Made by a program: the position numbers and the translations under genes. Below, in pieces: positions 1 to 5,371 of a DNA stretch of 5,371 bases. Below the pieces are notes generated by a model. The model ran no database searches. It had not been told where the DNA came from and saw nothing but the letters and a program-made list of their open reading frames with translations. Source of the stretch: Candidatus Treponema excrementipullorum (GTDB taxonomy: Bacteria; Spirochaetota; Spirochaetia; Treponematales; Treponemataceae); the NCBI GenBank assembly GCA_018883625.1, contig JAHLFV010000091.1, forward strand, positions 1 through 5,371, read 5' to 3'. Position 1 is the stretch's first letter; each line of letters starts with the position of its first letter.

Positions 1-50
1 GATTGAATATTTATCCTGGTACAATGAAAAGAGAATTAAGGTTAAATTAA

Positions 51-87
51 AAGGACTGACCCCTTTACAATTCAGGAATCAGTCCTT
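51..87 (-). terminator. Rho-independent terminator downstream of the Ig-like lipoprotein gene
   Basis: A 9-bp perfect inverted repeat (AAGGACTGA at 51-59, TCAGTCCTT at 79-87) encloses a 19-nt loop. Read on the minus strand, the stem is followed by the T-rich run TTAATTTAA (50-42). It lies about 85 bp beyond the stop codon of the leftward lipoprotein gene, where its terminator is expected. The long loop and interrupted T-run make it a moderate rather than a strong terminator. Confidence 0.6.
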
Positions 88-171
88 AGAATCAGCTTGT
101 TAAAGTGTCCAATAATTGGGGTGCACTTCAACGGGGGCTGTTCCGCTGATAATCTGGAAAATCAGGAGAGA

Positions 172-1483
172 TTACTGCCTGACCGGTTGCGGAAGAGAGT
201 TGTCGGTACAGACAAACTTCCAGCCGAAGTCTGCCCCCAACGTTTCGTTCATCTTGGCTGTGGCTTCCGTCCAACTACTGATTTCCGTGGGAACTTTCAT
301 AAAATTCTGTACTGCAACATTTATTACTCCTTCACTGTCAGGACTGCCGCTCCAATAGCAGGAATTTAAATAACGAGTACCTGTATCTGACCTTCCTAAC
401 ACACCCCCAATATCACGCACTGCAGTCACTTGAACATCGGCACAACAACCGATACATTCGACAAAGGAACCTGAAGATCCAGACTGCAGACCGCCGGCAA
501 TTCCACCCACCGTATCTGTTCCGTTAACAGCCCCTTTTACACGGCAGGCTTTTACAGAAGATACACCATCTGCCCATCCCGTAATACCTCCCACATACTT
601 AGTCCCTTGCACACTGCCGTCAAAGCAACAACCTTCAATCTTACCGCTGGACTTCCCGACTATGCCACCTACATTAAAGTTCATTCCTCTTACGGAACCT
701 TTTACATAACAGCCACTGACACTCCCTGTTGAATGGCCGGCAATTCCCCCGACAAAATTATCCCCACCTGTAACAGAAAGGTCCTCCAATACGACATCTT
801 TCACGGCACCGCCAGTAATGACGCCAAAAAATCCCTGATTCCTGCTGCCGGAATTGTTTACCGTTACGTTTCTTATGGTGTATCCCCTGCCGTCAAAAGT
901 ACCTTTATACCCGTTCTCGGCGACCGCTATATCATCTTCAGATCCCACCGGCTGCCAGTTGCTTTGTCCTTCTGCCGGTTTTTCCAGTACAATGTCGGCT
1001 GCCAGTACGCAATTGGTTTCCAAGTCGACGTTGGCGGCTTCCGCCCAGGCATACAGACCTTTTGCAGTGTACACCGTGTAGGTTTTGGTGGTTTCGTCGT
1101 ACTCAAAATCAAGAGGGGATACCGTCACCGCACACTGTGCCGTTTTGCCGCCGTCGGCGGTTGTCACCGTCACGGTGGCCGTGACCTCTTTAACGGCGCT
1201 CACCGTACAACTGCCGTCTTTATTATCAATCAGCGTGACCGCATCGGCCGGTTCGACACTCCACGTGACCGTCTGCACCGTGGCATTTGCCGGCTCCACC
1301 GTTGCCTTCAAGACGGCTGTTTTACCGGCTGGCAACGTCAGTTCCCTTTGGTCGAGCTTCACGCCGGTGACAGATACATCTCCTACAGTAGGCTGTTTAC
1401 AAGCAATTACTAGCGCCGGTATCAGCACCATCAGTATTCCTGTCAGATCTAAAATTACTCTTGTCCATATACTTTTTTTTCAT
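172..1483 (-). CDS. Ig-like/GLUG-repeat surface lipoprotein with an out-of-frame 5' end (poly-A switch)
   Basis: This is a predicted surface or periplasmic lipoprotein of unknown ligand. The long open frame runs from an internal ATG at 1431 to TAA at 172 (419 codons). It opens with MVLIPALVIAC, the second half of a lipoprotein signal peptide with the acylated Cys at residue 11 of this frame. A BIG2-type Ig-like domain follows at about residues 23-104. A FDGRGYTIRNV segment leads into about five GLUG-type repeats (VGGIAGHSTGSVSGCY, VGGIVGKSSGKIEGC, VGGITGWADG and similar) at roughly 190-360. The best start is ATG at 1483, preceded by AGGAG at 1491-1495 with 7-nt spacing, but that frame stops after about 26 codons. 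With seven rather than eight A at 1473-1480 it would read MKKSIWTRVILDLTGILMVL... straight into the long frame, giving 436 residues and a normal signal peptide with its lipobox Cys at 28. Initiation at 1431 has only a weak AGGA upstream and would lack the basic N-region. Whether the 8-A state is biological or a base-calling error cannot be told from this window. Adhesin or binding roles are inference. Confidence 0.85.
1473..1480 (-). repeat. Homopolymeric run of eight A at codons 2-4, candidate phase-variation switch
   Basis: On the coding (minus) strand eight A follow directly after the ATG at 1483. The distance from that ATG to the in-frame Met at 1431 is 52 nt, one more than a multiple of three. 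Seven A would restore one continuous reading frame with a complete lipoprotein signal peptide. With eight A the product is a short peptide ending at a TAA within about 27 codons, and nine A meets a stop even sooner. Slipped-strand mispairing or RNA polymerase slippage on such a run can switch expression on and off. Confidence 0.5.
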
Positions 1484-1490
1484 ATCCGCA

Positions 1491-1495
1491 CTCCT
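1491..1495 (-). promoter_or_regulatory. Shine-Dalgarno site that sets the lipoprotein start at 1483
   Basis: AGGAG, within AAAAGGAGT, lies 7 nt before the ATG at 1483 on the minus strand. It is clearly stronger than the AGGA upstream of the internal ATG at 1431. This is the main reason to take 1483 as the true start even though the frame is interrupted. Confidence 0.7.
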
Positions 1496-1519
1496 TTTAA
1501 AACAATTTCTTGTTTTCGG

Positions 1520-1535
1520 TACAGAATTTACTGTA
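1520..1535. promoter_or_regulatory. Palindrome in the lipoprotein leader, possible operator
   Basis: TACAG and CTGTA form perfect 5-bp arms around AATTTA, 37 bp upstream of the ATG at 1483. The surrounding 1496-1660 is strongly AT-rich with several T-runs. I see no convincing -35/-10 pair in it. The position suits a regulator binding site, but the arms are short and no regulator family is recognisable. Confidence 0.25.
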
Positions 1536-1730
1536 ACACGGAATTTCTCAAATACCAGTTTTTTTGTATATTTTTTACGTTTTTTTTCACATTTTAAATG
1601 GACAGTACCAATTTATTTCTATTTGCTCAAATTTATGTATTTATTGATGATATCGGGTAATGGTGGTATTGCCACATTGTCAGCGCTGTATTTGTTGTAA
1701 GTCGGCAAAGAGTTATGTATCAAAATAAAA

Positions 1731-1769
1731 AAGCTGTTTTGGAAAATTTCTACATCTCCAAAACAGCTT
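1731..1769 (-). terminator. Rho-independent terminator in repeat copy A
   Basis: A 13-bp perfect stem (AAGCTGTTTTGGA at 1731-1743, TCCAAAACAGCTT at 1757-1769) has a 13-nt loop. On the minus strand it is followed by TTTTTTATTTTG. It duplicates the terminator of the tRNA gene at the right edge. Here it follows only a tRNA remnant, so it would stop leftward transcripts leaving the putative island before they reach the Ig-like lipoprotein gene. Confidence 0.85.
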
Positions 1770-1772
1770 GTA

Positions 1773-1794
1773 TGGGCCCACCTGGACTTGAACC
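1773..1794 (-). pseudogene. 3' remnant of tRNA(CAU), positions 52-73
   Basis: Read on the minus strand this is part of the T-stem, the TTCAAGT loop, the CCAGG strand, the acceptor strand TGGGCCC and discriminator A. It is identical to the end of the intact tRNA at the right edge. Everything 5' of position 52 is missing, so it cannot make a tRNA. It marks the distal boundary of the interval between the repeats. Confidence 0.8.
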
Positions 1795-1881
1795 CAATAT
1801 CTATCTTTATTACCGAATATCTCTCATTTGTTGATGTAAAATAGCACTTTTTTTTCTTTTTTTCAACATTATCAGGGCTTA

Positions 1882-1910
1882 TTTACAGAGTTTATACTAT
1901 TGTTTACATT
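1882..1910 (+). promoter_or_regulatory. Weak candidate promoter for the structured RNA
   Basis: TTTACA (1882-1887) is separated by 17 bp from TACATT (1905-1910), matching the sigma-70 boxes at 5 of 6 and 4 of 6 positions. Transcription would begin near 1917, just before the proposed closing helix at 1926. In AT-rich DNA such matches arise often by chance. The rest of 1795-1925 shows nothing recognisable. Confidence 0.25.
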
Positions 1911-1978
1911 TCGATTTCTTATTAGTTGATATTTTGGTTTACATTTTATATCAGGCAATACACAATGACATAACAAAA

Positions 1979-2070
1979 AATCCAAGCCCTGACCACCCAA
2001 CGGCGAATCAATCTCGCCGAAGTGAGCAACCAAGATGCCCGAATTTCATCAGGCATACACTGCTTGGATT
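1979..2070 (+). other. Three-way junction at the 5' part of the RNA candidate
   Basis: A perfect 9-bp outer helix (AATCCAAGC at 1979-1987, GCTTGGATT at 2062-2070) encloses two hairpins. One is CGGCGA/TCGCCG (2001-2006/2014-2019) with a 7-nt loop, extendable by CAC/GTG (1994-1996/2022-2024). The other is ATGCC/GGCAT (2035-2039/2052-2056). Nested and adjacent helices of this kind are typical of folded RNA. They are not expected from a simple DNA palindrome. Confidence 0.55.
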
Positions 2071-2206
2071 CCATAGATACTGTACTTAGTAAATTTAGGA
2101 TTGTCAATGAATCAATATCAAAAAATATCTCATCCATCCGAGAAGTATTATATCTGCAAGAGACTTCATATACATAGACAACTAACTGCAAAATAGGAGA
2201 AAAAAT

Positions 2207-2309
2207 AGGTTCTGCGGGTAGTCGTGCATTCCGGAAACAATATCCGGGCGAGAGGGCTACTAAGCTCACAGAACCTGACATAAGTCTACTCACAAAAGAG
2301 AGACTTGTC
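2207..2309 (+). other. Two long adjacent hairpins in the middle of the RNA candidate
   Basis: Hairpin one stacks AGGTTCTG/CAGAACCT (2207-2214/2269-2276), GTAGTC/GGCTAC with one G-U (2218-2223/2255-2260), a GC/GC step, and CCGGA/TCCGG (2231-2235/2243-2247) around a 7-nt loop. Hairpin two starts at the next base: GAC/GTC (2277-2279/2307-2309), AAGTCT/AGACTT (2282-2287/2301-2306) and CTC/GAG (2289-2291/2298-2300) around ACAAAA. Confidence 0.55.
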
Positions 2310-2379
2310 AACTTTGCGTAAAATATAAGTAAATCTTTATATCAAACATATACACAAATGTTGCAGACAACATAAAAAA

Positions 2380-2511
2380 AGCCTGACCAGCTTTTGTGTG
2401 CAACTGCAAGGGTCAGGCTCTTGGTTGAGCGTATGGATAAACCAGTGACGGTCAACCCAACAAGTGAATTCGGATACGCCGAACCACTTGATATCAGTAT
2501 ATGGGAGATAT
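2380..2511. other. Array of four consecutive hairpins at the 3' part of the RNA candidate
   Basis: Hairpin 1 is AGCCTGACC/GGTCAGGCT (2380-2388/2411-2419), extended by CTT/AAG and TTG/CAA to a TGTG loop. Hairpin 2 is TTGGTTGA against TCAACCCAA (2421-2428/2452-2460, one extra C), with CGT/ACG and TGG/CCA inside. Hairpin 3 is CAAGTG/CACTTG (2461-2466/2485-2490) plus TTCGG/CCGAA (2469-2473/2479-2483). Hairpin 4 is ATATC/GATAT (2491-2495/2507-2511). They follow each other with one spare base or none. On the minus strand hairpin 1 is followed by seven T, so it could also end a minus-strand transcript. Confidence 0.6.
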
Positions 2512-2635
2512 CCAAAATCGTCAATCAGACAATACAAAAAAGTCCTTTTATTTAATAACTTTTTACGGATTATACATAAAAACTATTGATATCACCATAC
2601 TTTTTCTGCATACTATAAGTAAAGAGGTGTATGAC

Positions 2636-3835
2636 ATGATTATCCGGCCAAATTATATTAATACGTTGAAAATCTATCGGGATGTTCCGCTTGTAAAGAT
2701 ATTAGCAGGAATCCGGCGCTGCGGTAAATCCACTATTTTAGATATGCTACGGAATGATTTGCTGGAAAGCGGGATTACAGCAGACCACATTATCACTATG
2801 GGGTATACATCAGAGGATTTTGATGATGGCATGACAGACAAAGATATGTATAACGGTATAAAAGAACACATGACCGGCGAAGGACGCTATTATCTTTTAC
2901 TGGATGAAGTGCAGGAAATTAACGGCTGGGAAAAAGCAGTCAATAGTCTGTTAGAAAATGCCAACACCGATATTTATGTGACCGGCTCTAATTCCAAATT
3001 GATGTCCAGCGAAATATCCACATACTTAACAGGACGGTATATCTCCATTCCGGTTTATACATTATCCTTTGCTGAATACCTAGAATTCAAAAAAGCAGAT
3101 TCCCCTTCTCCAAAAGAATTACTAAACGAATACTTGCGGCAGGGAGGTTTTCCCATTGTGGCACTAGGGAACTTTGACGAACACTCTGCCTACCAAATTG
3201 TGGAAGGTATTTATAACTCTGTTATTACAAACGATATTACCAAACGGCATAATATAATGAACTTTGATTTATTTAACCGTGTTGTAAAGTATATTGTGGA
3301 AAATGTGGGCAAGACTTTTTCTGCCAATGCCATTGCAAAGTTTCTTAAAAGTGAAAGACGTTCCCTGTCAGTGGAGGCGGTTTATAACTATCTTGACTGG
3401 CTTGAAAAGGCCTTTGTGATTTACCGCTGTCAGCGGTATGATTTACAGGGCAAAGCTGTTCTGAAAACCCAGGAGAAATTCTATCTGGCAGATGCGTCCC
3501 TAAAATACTGTATAATGGGCTTTGATCTAAAGTCTATTCCTTCAATGCTGGAAAATATTGTGTATTTTGAACTGAAACGCCGGGGCTACGAAGTCTATAT
3601 CGGTAAGAGTGGAACGAAGGAAATTGATTTTGTAGCGGTACAGCGAGATGAACGTATCTATGTTCAGGTGTGTACCAGACTGCCGGAAGAATCGGATCGA
3701 GAACTTGCCAATCTTCTTGAAATCAAAGATCATTACCCTAAATACGTTGTAACATTGGACGAATTGGCTACAGGAAATGTCAACGGTGTAAAAATCGTAC
3801 ACTTAGCGGATTTTTTGTTGAGTCATGAATACTAA
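2636..3835 (+). CDS. AAA_14/DUF4143 family ATP-binding protein
   Basis: This is a 399-residue cytoplasmic P-loop ATPase, the usual size for the family. Residues 25-33 are the Walker A motif GIRRCGKST. LLLDE at 87-91 is Walker B with its catalytic acidic pair, followed by VQEINGWE. VTGSNS at 115-120 is the sensor-1 segment, and the LTGRY arginine is R134. The DUF4143 part follows, with winged-helix-like FYLADASLKY. The C-terminus has ENIVYFELKRRGYEVYIG (from 306) and GTKEIDFVA (from 326), the layout of a PD-(D/E)xK nuclease-like fold. The usual ExK is replaced by YVQVC, so nuclease activity is doubtful, as is common in this family. ATG at 2636 is preferred because AGAGGTG lies just upstream and the Walker A then sits at the family's normal distance. 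An upstream ATG at 2501 would add 45 atypical residues and overlap the structured RNA region. Cellular role and partner are unknown; many relatives occur in multiple copies and in variable regions. It stands alone on the plus strand about 110 bp after the RNA candidate. Confidence 0.93.
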   Translation: MIIRPNYINTLKIYRDVPLVKILAGIRRCGKSTILDMLRNDLLESGITADHIITMGYTSEDFDDGMTDKDMYNGIKEHMTGEGRYYLLLDEVQEINGWEKAVNSLLENANTDIYVTGSNSKLMSSEISTYLTGRYISIPVYTLSFAEYLEFKKADSPSPKELLNEYLRQGGFPIVALGNFDEHSAYQIVEGIYNSVITNDITKRHNIMNFDLFNRVVKYIVENVGKTFSANAIAKFLKSERRSLSVEAVYNYLDWLEKAFVIYRCQRYDLQGKAVLKTQEKFYLADASLKYCIMGFDLKSIPSMLENIVYFELKRRGYEVYIGKSGTKEIDFVAVQRDERIYVQVCTRLPEESDRELANLLEIKDHYPKYVVTLDELATGNVNGVKIVHLADFLLSHEY

Positions 3836-3870
3836 ATAACAAATTATGACGAGAAAGGAGTAAATAGACT

Positions 3871-3930
3871 ATGTCCCTTATAAATCAACTTTCAGATGAA
3901 AAAGAGCCTTTTGCTACATGTCTTCGGTAA
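3871..3930 (+). pseudogene. 19-codon stub of a truncated gene
   Basis: A good ribosome binding site (AGAAAGGAG, 3852-3860) precedes ATG at 3871. The frame reads MSLINQLSDEKEPFATCLR and stops at 3928. The spacing and the strong site suggest the start of a former gene immediately behind the ATPase, perhaps in the same operon. The last codons already lie in sequence that matches the Rhs remnant on the opposite strand, so the rest of the gene was lost at a rearrangement junction near 3915-3922. I do not recognise the 15 or so native residues. A real short peptide is possible but less likely. Confidence 0.45.
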
Positions 3931-4214
3931 ATCGCACAGTCTGGGGGTTGTAATCCCGGTAGCCGTAGTTATATAGCCCGGTACGGCTGTCGTAGCTCTT
4001 GCCCAAGTATCCATAGTCTACTCCGGTAGTAAAGTCGCCTGTTACAGGATTGCCAAAAACATCGTAGTCGTAGTAACCTTCCTACACCCCGTAGCTGTCT
4101 GTTACCGAGCGGGTACTGCCCATGATGTCCGTACCCAAATACCCTCGGGAGCCACTGCCTCGGTTTACCGCCACCGGAGCACCATGAGCATACAGCATGG
4201 CTCGCTCGATATAT
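3914..4214 (-). pseudogene. Fragment of an Rhs-family protein (RHS core), interrupted by a stop
   Basis: The minus strand encodes about 100 residues of an RHS repeat-associated core: YIERAMLYAHGAPVAVN, YLGTDIMGSTRSVTDSYGV, a TAG stop (4082-4084), then EGYYDYDVFGNPVTG, YGYLGKSYDSRTGLYNYGYRDY and RFTED. In intact Rhs proteins the last part is normally followed by DPI(R)DG and a variable toxin or effector tail. Here the similarity ends at RFTED and a stop follows at 3914. At the other end it begins just at the stop codon of the SH3b lipoprotein gene. Thus only the core is left, without repeats upstream or tip domain. Its GC content is visibly higher than that of its neighbours, which fits an origin elsewhere in the genome or from transfer. 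It is not expected to make a functional protein. Confidence 0.88.
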
Positions 4215-5132
4215 TCAATCACCCCAGTAGAGCGACATCCTTTCAACGCATTCATCAGAATCAAAAATAAAATCTAAATATACAGTTCCCATAACACTAC
4301 CGGAAAAATAGGAAAGAGAGTTTTTTTGCTCAGCACAAGGAATTCCGTATACATCTATGACGCTTGCCTTGGGAGTCCCCGAACCTATTCCAAGGGATGT
4401 TTTGAATTTATCACCTGTTACGTCAATAATTCGAACGATGGGGTCATCTTCTTTTTCTATATAATCAAAACCATCCTCTGAAAATACTTTTATCTTGTGG
4501 GGAATAAAGGCAACTTCCATACCATTCCAAACGCATCGAGAAAAACCGGCATAAGGATTCCAGCTGTCTTTAGTATCCCCCTGTGTACCCGAACGTAATT
4601 CCGGGGTTCCCAAATTTTTCTCAAGCTGCATCATAGATGTATCCAGTGTAATGCCAACAACCGAAACATCATCTTCACTATATTGAAATTCCATCAATTT
4701 ATATGCAAGCATTCCTGAATTTCGATTTGATACACTGGGAAACTGATAGTACTCTTGATTGATGACGGAAACACAATCTCCTGAAAGATACTTGCCATAT
4801 ATCCAACCGGTTATTCCATCTGCTGTCTTAACTTTGTACCAAGGATGAGTCTCACCATGTATCATTCGTAAATGACTTTCTGCTAGCACCGTACCGACAG
4901 TGCCACTAGTCAGGGTTCCCAATATTTCTCCGTCAAGATGTGGCTGGTTACGTATATGAACATTATTATCCGTTACGGTTACCGCAAGATTTGTGTTGGA
5001 GGTACTCTTCTCGGTCTGGGGATACTTTTCTATTGAGGTATCCTGCAAGACTACCGTAGCTTTATCGTTCTTTTGACAAGCAATGCCGAAAACTAAAAAA
5101 AATACAAAAACCGGCAGATAAAATACTTTCAT
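4215..5132 (-). CDS. SH3b-domain lipoprotein
   Basis: This is a predicted lipoprotein of 305 residues. The N-terminus MKVFYLPVFVFFLVFGIAC is a type II signal peptide with lipobox FGIAC and acylated Cys at 19. A polar linker (20-50) precedes a bacterial SH3b domain at about 53-117 (VHIRNQP, LGTLTSGTVGTV, WYKVKTADGITGWIYGKYL), which commonly binds cell wall or peptide ligands. The C-terminal half has two similar pieces, SVVGITLDTSMMQLEKNLGTP and TSLGIGSGTPKASVIDVYGIP, each followed by beta-rich sequence. They resemble the G-x-T-x-V-x-G-x-P pattern of SmpA/BamE-like domains, but I cannot assign a family. ATG at 5132 is preferred over ATG at 5144: GGAG lies 6 nt before it, while nothing suitable precedes 5144. 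The gene ends in YWGD and TGA, directly abutting the Rhs remnant. A tRNA gene lies upstream on the same strand with a strong terminator between them, so it needs its own promoter, which I could not identify with confidence. Confidence 0.88.
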   Translation of the reverse strand: MKVFYLPVFVFFLVFGIACQKNDKATVVLQDTSIEKYPQTEKSTSNTNLAVTVTDNNVHIRNQPHLDGEILGTLTSGTVGTVLAESHLRMIHGETHPWYKVKTADGITGWIYGKYLSGDCVSVINQEYYQFPSVSNRNSGMLAYKLMEFQYSEDDVSVVGITLDTSMMQLEKNLGTPELRSGTQGDTKDSWNPYAGFSRCVWNGMEVAFIPHKIKVFSEDGFDYIEKEDDPIVRIIDVTGDKFKTSLGIGSGTPKASVIDVYGIPCAEQKNSLSYFSGSVMGTVYLDFIFDSDECVERMSLYWGD

Positions 5133-5138
5133 TGTTTT

Positions 5139-5142
5139 CTCC
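5139..5142 (-). promoter_or_regulatory. Shine-Dalgarno site that sets the SH3b lipoprotein start at 5132
   Basis: GGAG on the minus strand is separated by AAAACA from ATG at 5132. It overlaps the alternative in-frame ATG at 5144, which would add only MEKT and has no purine-rich site of its own. Confidence 0.65.
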
Positions 5143-5196
5143 ATATCATTTGTTTTTGAGGGTAATAAGAACCTGCTTGACGGATTCAGTTAAAAG

Positions 5197-5331
5197 TGGC
5201 GGTATTGCCACATTATCAGCGCTGTATGTGTTATAAGTCGGCAAAGAATTATGTATCAAAATAAAAAAAGCTGTTTTGGAAATTTCCTACTTCTCCAAAA
5301 CAGCTTGTATGGGCCCACCTGGACTTGAACC
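5197..5331. repeat. Long direct repeat, copy B, joined to the intact tRNA gene
   Basis: This is the second copy of the 134-bp repeat at 1661-1794, in the same orientation and about 93% identical. It includes the 3' end of the tRNA, the terminator and downstream DNA. In this copy GTGGC and GCCAC (5196-5200/5206-5210) form a perfect small hairpin that copy A has lost through a C-to-T difference. Confidence 0.85.
5268..5306 (-). terminator. Rho-independent terminator of the tRNA gene
   Basis: A 13-bp perfect stem (AAGCTGTTTTGGA at 5268-5280, TCCAAAACAGCTT at 5294-5306) is followed on the minus strand by a T-run. It begins 4 nt after the mature tRNA 3' end. Confidence 0.9.
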
Positions 5332-5371
5332 AGGGACCGACGGATTATGAGTCCGCAGCTCTAACCAACTG
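5310..5371 (-). tRNA. tRNA with CAU anticodon, probably tRNA-Ile2 (5' end outside the window)
   Basis: On the minus strand the D-loop and D-stem end (GTTGGTTA, GAGC), anticodon loop CTCATAA, 5-nt variable loop, T-arm CCTGG-TTCAAGT-CCAGG, acceptor strand TGGGCCC and discriminator A are all present. About 12 nt of the 5' end lie beyond the right edge. CAU can be elongator Met or Ile2, whose C34 is changed to lysidine by TilS. The acceptor 3' strand gives G68 and G69, implying C4-G69 and C5-G68, pairs known as TilS determinants in E. coli. This and the overall resemblance favour Ile2. It lacks the three G-C pairs in the anticodon stem that mark initiator tRNA. The CCA tail is not encoded and must be added after transcription. 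Confidence 0.93.

Larger units (their letters stand above)
1661..1794. repeat. Long direct repeat, copy A: tRNA 3' fragment, terminator and downstream DNA
   Basis: These 134 bp align with 5197-5331 with 8 mismatches and a 1-nt length difference in an A-run. The last 40 bp (1755-1794 against 5292-5331) are identical. The copy holds the last 22 nt of a tRNA gene, its terminator hairpin, and about 70 bp of downstream sequence including the palindrome CAGCGCTG. Similarity stops abruptly inside the T-stem at 1794/1795. This is the arrangement expected of an attachment site left by integration into a tRNA 3' end, or of a segmental duplication. Confidence 0.85.
1926..2524 (+). ncRNA. Candidate large structured non-coding RNA, about 600 nt
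   Basis: No convincing protein is encoded here, yet much of the stretch folds into strong local helices. A possible closing helix joins TTGA and ATTTTGG (1926-1929, 1931-1937) to CCAAAAT and TCAA (2512-2518, 2521-2524). Inside lie a three-way junction (1979-2070), a GAAGT/ACTTC hairpin (2142-2167), a long hairpin (2207-2276), a 12-bp hairpin (2277-2309), two AT-rich hairpins (2323-2342 and 2358-2373) and an array of four hairpins (2380-2511). The six-base pairing GTAGTC/GGCTAC (2218-2223/2255-2260) needs a G-U wobble on the plus strand and would be a C-A mismatch on the minus strand, which weakly favours plus. Size and branching recall the large bacterial RNA classes OLE, ROOL and GOLLD; I cannot match a consensus from memory. 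There is no group II domain V and no reverse transcriptase. A rival reading is a short minus-strand RNA covering only the last four hairpins and ending at the T-run beyond 2380. Confidence 0.5.

Noticed and set aside
733..1413. Plus-strand open frame of 226 codons
   Set aside because: It lies wholly inside the minus-strand Ig-like/GLUG coding sequence, whose domains are clear, so it is a shadow frame.
1946..2311. Minus-strand open frame of 121 codons
   Set aside because: It begins with TTG without a ribosome binding site, has no recognisable domain, and its span coincides with the palindromic hairpins, which generate open frames on either strand.
1974..2318. Plus-strand frame without a start, open for 67 and 47 codons around one TAG, suggesting a decayed gene
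   Set aside because: It has no start codon or ribosome binding site, I recognise no family, and the many base-paired helices explain the sequence better. It remains a weaker alternative to the RNA model.
2380..2450. Integron attC-like site (GTTGAGC fits GTTRRRY; GCCTGAC resembles the inverse core)
   Set aside because: The two elements are not placed as paired ends of one attC, the inverse core lacks the required AAC, and no second site or integrase is seen.
2337..2537. Minus-strand frames of 60-66 codons across the hairpin array
   Set aside because: The products are rich in Cys, Trp and aromatic residues in a random-looking way, there is no ribosome binding site, and they overlap the four hairpins.
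1926..2635. Group II intron or other retroelement
   Set aside because: There is no domain V signature, no reverse transcriptase or maturase frame, and no template/variable repeat pair.
2501..2635. Longer ATPase start at 2501
   Set aside because: It would add 45 residues unlike the family, has no ribosome binding site and overlaps the hairpin array; ATG at 2636 has AGAGGTG upstream.
4211..4220. GATTGAATAT shared (inverted) with the first ten bases of the window
   Set aside because: Ten AT-rich bases can match by chance, and the similarity does not extend on either side.

Overview
The window looks like part of a chromosome from a host-associated Treponema-like spirochaete. This rests on the gene families, not on a search: a Cys-lipoprotein with a bacterial Ig-like domain and GLUG repeats, an Rhs core fragment with the motif GLYNYGYRDY, a small SH3b lipoprotein, and an AAA_14/DUF4143 ATPase. 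All of these also occur in other phyla, so the assignment is moderate.

Layout. Positions 1-171 hold a terminator for the leftward gene. Positions 172-1483 (minus) encode an Ig-like/GLUG surface lipoprotein. Its good ribosome binding site, ATG and signal peptide are one base out of frame with the rest of the protein because of a run of eight A. Positions 1661-1794 carry a truncated copy of a tRNA 3' end, its terminator and downstream DNA. Positions 1926-2524 have no convincing gene but contain a dense series of hairpins, a three-way junction and a possible closing helix that would join the two ends. I read this as a candidate structured RNA of about 600 nt. Positions 2636-3835 (plus) encode the ATPase. 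Positions 3871-3930 are a 19-codon stub of a broken gene, which runs into an antisense Rhs core remnant (3914-4214, minus) with an in-frame stop. Positions 4215-5132 (minus) encode the SH3b lipoprotein. Positions 5197-5331 are the second copy of the long repeat, here joined to a tRNA(CAU) gene (minus) that runs off the right edge.

Reading it as a whole: the two copies of the tRNA 3' end lie about 3.54 kb apart in the same orientation, as attachment sites of an integrated island would. The interval between them holds the putative large RNA, the ATPase, broken Rhs debris and a lipoprotein. No integrase is present, so this would be a decayed or non-autonomous island, or a segmental duplication. 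The most novel points are the structured-RNA candidate, the poly-A frame switch in the surface lipoprotein, and the tRNA-bounded island.
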